This document shows positions 62,195-64,000 of a stretch of 64,000 nucleotides of DNA, piece after piece. The notes below the pieces were generated by a model. The model had not been told where the DNA came from, ran no database searches, and was given only the letters and a program-made list of their open reading frames with translations. Each line of letters starts with the position of its first letter. Position 1 is the first letter of the stretch. Where the stretch lies: assembly GCF_013201895.1 (NCBI RefSeq), contig NZ_CP053841.1:1674001-1738000 (forward strand). Reading direction: 5' to 3'. This stretch comes from Campylobacter blaseri (GTDB lineage Bacteria; Campylobacterota; Campylobacteria; Campylobacterales; Campylobacteraceae). The translations under genes and the position numbers were made by a program.

Positions 62195-63223
62195 ATGGAT
62201 GAAAAAAAGCAAAAAACTCTTGATTTAGCACTTAAGCAGATTGACAAGGCTTTTGGAAAAGGAACCTTAGTAAGACTTGGCGATAAAGAGATTGAACCAA
62301 TTGACTCAATCTCAACAGGCTCTATTGGGCTAGATATAGCTCTTGGAATAGGCGGAATTCCAAAGGGAAGAATCATAGAAATTTATGGACCAGAAAGCTC
62401 TGGTAAAACTACATTAGCCTTACAAGTTATAGCAGAAGCTCAAAAAAAAGATGGAATTTGTGCTTTTGTCGATGCTGAGCATGCTCTTGATGTAAAATAT
62501 GCCTCAAATTTAGGTGTTGATGTTGAAAATTTATATGTTTCACAACCTGATTTTGGCGAGCAAGCTCTAGATATCGTTGAAACTCTTGCTAGAAGCGGAG
62601 CTATTGATCTAATAGTAGTTGACTCAGTTGCAGCACTTACTCCAAAAACTGAGATTGAAGGAGATATGGGTGATACTCACGTTGGACTTCAAGCAAGACT
62701 TATGAGTCAAGCACTTAGAAAACTAGCTAGTGTTGTCCATAAAATGGGAACTACTGTTATATTTATAAATCAAATTCGTATGAAAATAGGACAAATAGGA
62801 TATGGCTCACCTGAAACTACAACGGGTGGAAATGCACTTAAGTTTTATGCCTCTGTTAGAATCGATATAAGAAGAATAGCAACTTTAAAACAAAATGAAG
62901 AGTCAATTGGAAATAGGGTCAAAGTTAAAATTGTTAAGAATAAAGTAGCACCTCCATTTAGACTGGCTGAATTTGACATAATGTTTGGCGAAGGAGTTAG
63001 TAAATTAGGTGAATTAATAGACTATGGTGTAAAACTTGATATAGTCGATAAAAGTGGTGCTTGGTTTAGTTATAAAACTACCAAAATAGGTCAAGGAAGA
63101 GAAAATGCTAAAAATTTCTTAAAAGAAAATCCAGAAATTGCAAAAGAGATTGAAGAACGGATTAAAGAACAACTTGGAGTTTTAGAAAATAAAATTATAA
63201 CAGGAGATGTGGATAATGATTAG
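62195..63223 (+). CDS. recA: Recombinase RecA
   Basis: This 342-residue recombinase drives strand exchange. Walker A is GPESSGKT (65-72). The segments FVDAEHALD (about 91-99), [19 protein letters not shown] (about 144-162), and the DNA-binding loop region [11 protein letters not shown]...GNALKFYAS (about 189-221) are all present. Length is normal. The last 9 bases overlap the start of eno, so the two genes are coupled, as in C. jejuni. Confidence 0.99.
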   Translation: MDEKKQKTLDLALKQIDKAFGKGTLVRLGDKEIEPIDSISTGSIGLDIALGIGGIPKGRIIEIYGPESSGKTTLALQVIAEAQKKDGICAFVDAEHALDVKYASNLGVDVENLYVSQPDFGEQALDIVETLARSGAIDLIVVDSVAALTPKTEIEGDMGDTHVGLQARLMSQALRKLASVVHKMGTTVIFINQIRMKIGQIGYGSPETTTGGNALKFYASVRIDIRRIATLKQNEESIGNRVKVKIVKNKVAPPFRLAEFDIMFGEGVSKLGELIDYGVKLDIVDKSGAWFSYKTTKIGQGRENAKNFLKENPEIAKEIEERIKEQLGVLENKIITGDVDND

Positions 63224-64000
63224 CATTGCAGATATTTTCGCACAAGAGGTGCTTGATAGCAGGGGAAACCCAACCATAAAAACAACCATTGTTTTAACAG
63301 ACGGTACTGAAGCTAGTGCTATTGTTCCAAGTGGTGCAAGCACAGGTAAAAAAGAGGCTTTAGAACTTAGAGATGGCGATGGTAGATTTTACGGAAAAGG
63401 TGTTTTAAAAGCTGTGCAAAACACTGAAGAGATTATAGCTGAAACAATTGTAGGTATGAGCCCGTATGATCAAAAACTCATTGATAAAGCTATGTTAAAA
63501 CTTGATGGCACAGATAACTACTCAAATTTAGGAGCTAATGCAGTTTTAGGTGTTTCAATGGCAGTTGCAAGAGCTGCTGCAAAAAGTCTAAATATGCCAC
63601 TTTTTAGATACATTGGTGGAGAAAATGCAAGCGTTTTACCTGTTCCTATGTTTAACATTATAAATGGTGGAGCACATGCAAACAATAGTGTTGATTTTCA
63701 AGAATATATGATAATGCCTTTTGGCTTTACCAAATTTAGTGACGCATTAAGAGCTGTTGCTGAAATTTACCAAAGCTTAAAAACTATTTTAAATGAATCA
63801 GGTCATAGCACTGCAGTTGGAGATGAAGGTGGTTTTGCACCAAATTTAGAAAACAATGAAGAGCCGATAAAAGTTATAATTGAAGCTATAAAAAAAGCTG
63901 GGTATAAAGTGGGTGAAGAGATAAAACTAGCTTTAGATGTTGCAGCAAGCGAGCTTTATAAAAATGGCAAATATCATATAGAAGGAAAAGAGTTTTCAAG
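63215..64000 (+). CDS. eno: Enolase, 5' part (runs off the window)
   Basis: This gene starts at ATG 63215 inside the recA end and is open to the window edge: 262 codons are visible out of the usual 415 or so. The enzyme interconverts 2-phosphoglycerate and phosphoenolpyruvate. Recognisable are [15 protein letters not shown] (about 10-24), [18 protein letters not shown] (about 37-54), and [10 protein letters not shown] (about 205-214). Frame and start are clear: [17 protein letters not shown] follows the initiator Met. Confidence 0.97.

Overview
The window is about 64 kb of AT-rich, gene-dense bacterial chromosome (intergenic DNA is very AT-rich). The gene content and order point to Campylobacter. 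From memory of the C. jejuni map, two blocks are recognisable: upp / malic enzyme / gltX / SurA-like / accC-accB / dcd, and topA / antiporter / gltA / cysQ plus murB / recA / eno. Oxygen-independent heme degradation, selenocysteine formate dehydrogenase and the absence of fliQ next to murB suggest an anaerobe-leaning, possibly aflagellate species (C. ureolyticus-like). The species guess is inference only.

Layout. 1-6260: formate dehydrogenase locus on the minus strand: a large Fe-S protein, a TorD-like chaperone, a small Tat-targeted protein, selenoprotein FdhA (in-frame UGA with a SECIS hairpin) and FdhB; fdhC probably lies beyond the left edge. 6440-10265: a pyridoxal-kinase-like gene, arylsulfate sulfotransferase, a remnant of the kinase 3' end and a decayed WG-repeat gene. 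10266-15650: a DUF2130 coiled-coil protein, selA-selB (the machinery that FdhA needs) and a DsbC/G-like thiol oxidoreductase. 15780-21250: two tandem DUF2628-like genes (one frameshifted), glycerate kinase with a GntP permease, a GNAT enzyme and a DUF2156 gene split by a nonsense codon. 21400-32340: gdhA, a lipoprotein, upp, pncB, malic enzyme, gltX, a SurA-like protein, a pirin/YjdI/YjdJ-type cluster and accB-accC.

32600-52200 is a roughly 20 kb accessory block, mostly iron and heme acquisition, lying between accB and dcd, which I recall as adjacent in C. jejuni. It holds a PLP decarboxylase, a decayed secreted-protein gene, a heme operon (FecCD permease, ATPase, heme receptor with a FRAP/His/NPxL signature, periplasmic binding protein, and a radical-SAM enzyme of the ChuW/HutW/HmuW type fused to a flavodoxin), a divergent hutX, and a second operon (two paralogous TonB receptors flanking chaN, then exbB-exbD-tonB and a PvdE/YojI-type exporter). 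Fur-box-like sequences sit at the heads of both operons. The heme proteins form a complete route: outer membrane, periplasm, cytosol, then O2-independent ring opening.

52340-64000: dcd, topA, a cation/proton antiporter, gltA, cysQ, an LtaS-type sulfatase-fold transferase, murB, an MqnA/MqnD-family protein, recA and the start of eno. I see no rRNA, tRNA, CRISPR array or intact insertion sequence. The most interesting item is the fused radical-SAM/flavodoxin protein with a Met/His-rich linker and a possible internal translation start that would also yield the free flavodoxin. Four decayed genes and one gene remnant cluster in the accessory stretches.
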